Assembly (NCBI GenBank): GCA_033220425.1
Contig: CM065648.1
Coordinates: 2,604,001-2,668,000 of the forward strand
Direction of reading: 5' to 3'
Length of the DNA: 64,000 nucleotides
DNA from: Lepraria neglecta
Lineage: Eukaryota > Ascomycota > Lecanoromycetes > Lecanorales > Stereocaulaceae
Position 1 is the stretch's first letter; each line of letters starts with the position of its first letter. A program made the position numbers and the translations under genes. The notes beneath the pieces were generated by a model that was not told the DNA's origin, did not search any database, and was given only the letters and a program-made list of their open reading frames with translations. Below are positions 59,801-64,000 of this stretch, piece after piece.

Positions 59801-61025
59801 ATCGCTGTTCCTGGAAGCCGAGAAAGTGCTGATCCCAACGGCCGTGTCCAAATCCAATTGAAAGGTACCAAGAAGCAGGTGGAGGAAGCTAAGAAGCTCT
59901 TGGAGCAGAAGATCAAGGTCTTTGACGATAGTGTTACGAGGTCCATTGACATTGACAAGAAGTATCACAAAGCCTTGATTGGTAGCGGAGGTGAGTTCTT
60001 CACGAATCAATCATTTTTTAAGTGTGTAGACCAACTATTGAATAGGTGCGAACATTCGTAACATCGTGGTTAGTGCCGGCGGCTCAGACGACAGGCGAGA
60101 CCTTGCCAGAACCGTTCGCTTTCCTCGTCAGGACTCGGACGAAAACACTATTCGTGTCGAAGGGACCAAGGCATTAGTGGACAAGATTGTCGCTGCCATC
60201 GAGGCTTTTGCTGGCCAAAGGGAGAACCAAACTACTGAAACTATCGAAGTGGCTCCCGAAAAGCACCGTATGCTCATTGGCCGCGGTGGAGACGCCAGGA
60301 GAGCCTTGGAGTCACAGTTCAAGGTTGGCCTAGACGTTCCCAAATTATCCGCGCAAGGAGCCGCACGTTCTCAGGTCAAGATCTCCGGACAGCCCGCAGA
60401 CGTCGAGAAGGCGAAGTCGCACATTCTAGAGATGGTCAAAGACCAAGAGGGCGAAACCTTCCAAGTGCCTCGCAAATACCATCAAGCAATCTCAGATAAT
60501 GGGCAGTTCTTTAGACGTCTACGGAATGATCACAAGGTCACCGTAGATCATGCTGGACAACACCCACCACAGAGGCCTACAGCAGCAGCACGGCCCCAGG
60601 TCAACGGAGGAACCAGCATGCCACTCATCACCGACGATCAAGACCCCAAGGACAACCATCACTGGGAAGTGGTTGACGGTGGAGAAAATGAGGAGAAAGG
60701 AGATATCCCATGGATACTGCGAGGCTCGCCTGATGGCGTTGCTAATGCCCGCACTATACTCGAACAAGCCCTTGAACAGGCAAAGAAGCAACAGTTACAA
60801 GCCGTTGGGTACCTTGTCTTACCTGATCCCAAGACCTACCGCTTCATCATCGGCCAAGGCGGATCGCAAATCAATTCCATTAGGAGACAAACAGGATGCA
60901 AGATTACCGTGCCTCGAGACCAGTCTCAAGGCTCGGCGATTGAGATTATGGGTAGCAAAGAAGGAGTCGAGCACGCGAGGGACATCATACTCGATGTAGT
61001 CCAGAATGGCAGGAGAAGAGACTGA
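56808..61025 (+). CDS. Multi-KH-domain RNA-binding protein (vigilin/Scp160 type), 1355 aa
   Basis: Model join(56808..57605, 57653..58956, 59005..59990, 60046..61025); all phases close. The N-terminal about 230 residues are low-complexity, with a conserved FPSLDTQSEEAFPALGGG motif. About ten KH or KH-like repeats follow, several with intact G-x-x-G loops: IIGRQGAVVQGI, FILENNGATLHDI (degenerate), YLIGKKGENINKY, MIGAKGSQVNQL, LIGQGGHEMESV, LIGSGGANIRNI, MLIGRGGDARRAL and FIIGQGGSQINSI. Yeast Scp160 is an ER- and polysome-associated RNA-binding protein of about 1,220 aa, so length and layout agree. It likely binds many mRNAs and affects translation and ploidy. Confidence 0.92.
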
Positions 61026-62784
61026 GAGGATCTTGCACTTTGATACTATTACTGGTAATGTAATATCACTGTCATTTAGGAGGGTAGGTTTGACAATTTT
61101 GGAGGTGAAGGAAAAGCTGCTGGTACCAATGGAGATGCACAAAAAGTAAAACAATCTATTGCATCCATTGCTAATTCCAATCTCTCACCTATTACGTCCA
61201 CTTGATGGGTTCTCCGATTGGTCAGCTGCGCGCAAGACTTGCATTTGCCTTGCAGACGGAGAAAGACAAAATGTTTCACCGATCTAGTCACGAATCCTCT
61301 AAGATTCTCGGTCTGTCTCTGACCCAAGCCATCTCCACTGACTCGATCCCCAAGCCTGCCCACAATGATCAGAGCCATTTCCCGCACGCCGGGATCTTGC
61401 TCATACCTGTACCGACCTCCCTCGACTCCTTTGCTCTTCAACCCTTGATACTAGACCTAGTCCCAGCTTCCGCTTTCTACCGACCAGAGTACGCCGTTCC
61501 CTCCACCAGTACCCGCTATCAGACAAGCAAGGCAACCTACTCTGGCGACATACACAAAATCCTACATTTCACAGCCAAGCCAACACTGAAACAAAAATCG
61601 CTATCGAAAGAGCACTGATGCAATACGGCCTGTACATACTCGGACAAGAAGATATGGTGCTCGATTCTGCGTCACCTTCCCGCTCAGGTGTCCCTACAAT
61701 CCGGGAGAGAGATTGGGCTGCTCCACTTACGGGCACGCAACTGGTCCTTACACCCGAAGTCGTTCCTCAGATGGCCCCTCCGATCAAATTGAGGCCGATT
61801 AAAACTGCCTGCTGAACAAACCGCATACTCACACATATATGCGTGCTATAAAGGACGGAGAGCTCTACTGCTTGCGGTATGGTTTTATGTACATGCTGAG
61901 CTGGCGCACAAGAAGACGTTGAGGAGACGTTGAAGATGCTGGTGCAGAAGGCGATAAAGGAAGGGAACTTCCAGGCTGAATCTGTGGGTACCATGTCACA
62001 GCTTGGTAATACAATCATCGACTATAAGTTCGTTAGTGGCCAGCTTACGGAGATGGGCCTGCTAAGGGGTATGGTGAAATGAATCTTGGGGAACAGGCTG
62101 GTGGTATTACTTGGGCGATGTTGCTGAAAGGTTACCCCCGTCAGCCGACTAGGCTTTGTGTATTCGTTCTAGGCGACTAAACGAAACGCTCGACTCTTTG
62201 GATGGTTAGCTGGCTATGTGGAGTTGGATAGTCATACAGGTCATGCTTCCGATATAACCGATACAATGGTTCTCCTTGCTTGCACTACTCGTTCCACTAT
62301 TCTTTGCTTTACATCTACGTGTGAGCTTCAGCTTTTCAAGTACTATGTCTCAATGTCGCTCTTACGGCGTCTCAGCAGGTAGTGGGATGGGATTAGCTTT
62401 CGGTATTTTCATCTTTATTCATCTCTCACTGTGGAAATGGCTGGTGTCGTTGTAACGGAAAGGAGTCTATTATACTTGAAGGGTGTGAGTTGAAAGATGG
62501 TATTATAACTAATGTCTTAATGATGGCTTCTTCAACGCGAAAAGCAGGAATCAAGCTAGCAATGGAGGTCACTTCTTGATCAAATTCCATCTAGCATGCT
62601 ATGATAAATTCAAAAATCGAAAGCTAACCCCAACCTTTCCTTCATCCGAGAGCATAATGATCAAACTTGCAATTCGCTAAATTCTGAGCGAGACGACGAG
62701 CTTTAGGGCCCAGTGGTCACTTCGGGGGTGAGCCAACTTGCCGGGAGAATCCTTCTAGGCCCAGTATATCCGTCGAACCTGCCC
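61026..62784. other. Intergenic 1.76 kb with unassigned plus-strand ORFs
   Basis: Open plus-strand segments at 61205-61618 (MGSPIGQLRARLAFALQTEK...), 61618-61815 and about 61900-62082 (DVEETLKMLVQKAIKEGNFQ ... ending TEMGLLRGMVK). The last is helical and protein-like and could be the final exon of an unrecognised gene. I cannot connect the pieces with convincing introns. Nothing is recognised from 62083 to 62784. Confidence 0.35.
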
Positions 62785-64000
62785 TCACTCTTGCGCTTGC
62801 GCGTTGGTGGATAAGCACCTAGAGCTCCATGTCCAGGATCGGAAATGACCTCTTTTGTTCTGAAGCCTGATTGCCCTCGGCCCTGTCTTCCGCATTCGCT
62901 GGCTCCTTCTCATCGCCGCCGTGAGCATCGCTGGTGGCCCTGGCACGACTGGTTTATACCCTTCCAGAATATCTTCAGGATCATCCACATACGCCCATTT
63001 CCAGACAGCCTGAGTTCGAAGTTTGTGCAGTGCTGTCGTTCCATTATCCGGTTCTCCGTGAACACGAACTTGGGAGCTATTTTCTACAGTGCTGATTCTT
63101 AGCGGTGTTGTCCCCTGGTTGGCAGTAGTTGGGTTGAAACCAAACTGCGCGAGGAAACCGGCGACGTTTTGCTTGCATGATAGGGTAACGTCGATTTGCC
63201 GTAACTCGGTACAGCTTTGGCAAGCCTCGCGTACACGGGCATGCATATTTCCGCGACCGACTAGATGGTAACGGTCGCGTATAGTAAGCGTCTTCAACGT
63301 CGATGGCAGACCGATGGAGTCTGAGCCAAATTTATTTTGCTGGTAGCGGATTAGCTCGTCGAGGAAGGAGAATATCGGGGATGAGTCTCCAGCCCCGCCA
63401 GCAATTCGAGCACGTGGGTCGTCGAATTGAACCCAGATACTGGCACTCACTTCCAAGTGAGTAAGTTTGAGAGGCGTAATGCCCACCGCCAGACTTCTGG
63501 CTTCAGCTGGTAGCAGATGGCCTATCGTTAGGCTTTGAAGTCCTGTAAGATTGGCGAGGATGCTGAAATCCAGTTTTAAATCGGACCATATGCTCTGGAC
63601 AAGATCTCCAGTAGTTAGAGAGGAAGTTCCTCGCTCAAGATACCAGTCGCTTGTTCTTAAAGTGTAGTTTCTTGAGATTAGAAATCCGGATCAGATTGCT
63701 GAGATGGTTTTGATAGAGTGGTCCGTCAAAGCTGCATTCCGAAATGCTTGGTAGGAGGCTGATAAGAGTGGGTAAGGCGCGCTCGACCGATCCCGGCTGG
63801 CCTGGTGGTGGCTTGAGATCACCATTTTGATTTCTCTTGACGTCTATACGGAGACGTTGCTTGTACGAGCCCACATAGTTGCCATCTTCAACTTCCTCCT
63901 TGGCCATGGAGAGTATCTTGTGGTCGCTCAAATCATCTTCACCCGGTGGATTTTCTGAAGAGACTGCATGTTGATCAAAATCCGCGACGTCTAGGCTGAT
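62785..64000 (-). CDS. Partial protein of unknown family (F-box/LRR-like feel), frameshifted, runs off window
   Basis: The minus-strand frame is open from the window edge to about 63640 (LRIDVKRNQNGDLKPPPGQP, LPTLISLLPSISECSF, LSNLIRISNLKKLHF). It then continues only after a 1-base shift near 63655-63662 (SDWYLERGTSSLTTGDLVQS, LTGLQSLTIGHLLPAEARSL) and on to a stop at 62785. The spacing of Leu (NLIRISNLKKLHF, LPSTLKTLTIRD, CTELRQIDVTL) suggests leucine-rich repeats as in fungal F-box proteins, but no F-box is in view. The 5' end lies beyond 64000. The shift sits in a CTTTAAG run, so it may be a sequencing error or the sign of a young pseudogene. Confidence 0.5.

Overview
The window is nuclear DNA of a filamentous ascomycete (Pezizomycotina). 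Most recognisable genes are split by short introns of about 45-110 bases with GTRAGT-type donors and CAG/TAG acceptors, and the conserved half encodes typical Pezizomycotina housekeeping proteins (CreC, CreD, Gem1, Hse1, Slm1, Zds1, a PAK kinase, a vigilin-type KH protein). A leotiomycete (Helotiales) would fit the accessory families, but that is an inference I cannot prove from the sequence.

The window has two compartments. Bases 1 to about 26,500 are accessory: low gene density, broken genes and young paralogues. From left to right they hold: a degraded FunK1/Sgk2-type kinase; an apparently intact 4.0-kb Tc1/mariner element with perfect 95-base inverted repeats that carries a second, convergent 695-aa gene of unknown function beside its DD34E transposase; a gene-poor stretch with a small minisatellite; a UstYa-family (DUF3328) oxidase divergently placed next to a 52-aa secreted peptide; a rhodopsin-like 7-TM protein; two SAM methyltransferases, the second probably broken; a chromodomain remnant; and an array (about 15.0-26.2 kb) of five copies of an unrecognised coiled-coil protein. 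Only the copy at 20150-21544 is intact. Two copies sit head to head with minus-strand DUF6590-like genes, suggesting a duplicated two-gene module.

Bases 26,766 to 64,000 are conserved and dense. They hold the Sft1-type SNARE, an ArfGAP, MsrB, Zds1, Slm1, CreD (alpha-arrestin), glyoxalase I, a candidate 49-aa gene built from microexons and mutually similar introns, a roadblock-like protein, a degenerate repeat of about 285 bases, Gem1/Miro, CreC (WD40), Hse1 (ESCRT-0), a PAK kinase, the KH protein, and at the right edge an unrecognised gene that runs out of the window and carries a 1-base frameshift.

Functional threads: membrane traffic and ubiquitin sorting (Sft1, ArfGAP, CreD, CreC, Hse1), polarity and TORC2/PP2A signalling (Zds1, Slm1, PAK), and mitochondrial or redox homeostasis (Gem1, MsrB, Glo1). 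The UstYa, secreted-peptide, membrane-protein and methyltransferase group could be a small RiPP-like biosynthetic locus. The most unusual items are the cargo-bearing Tc1 element, the tandem coiled-coil/DUF6590 array and the gene with homologous introns.
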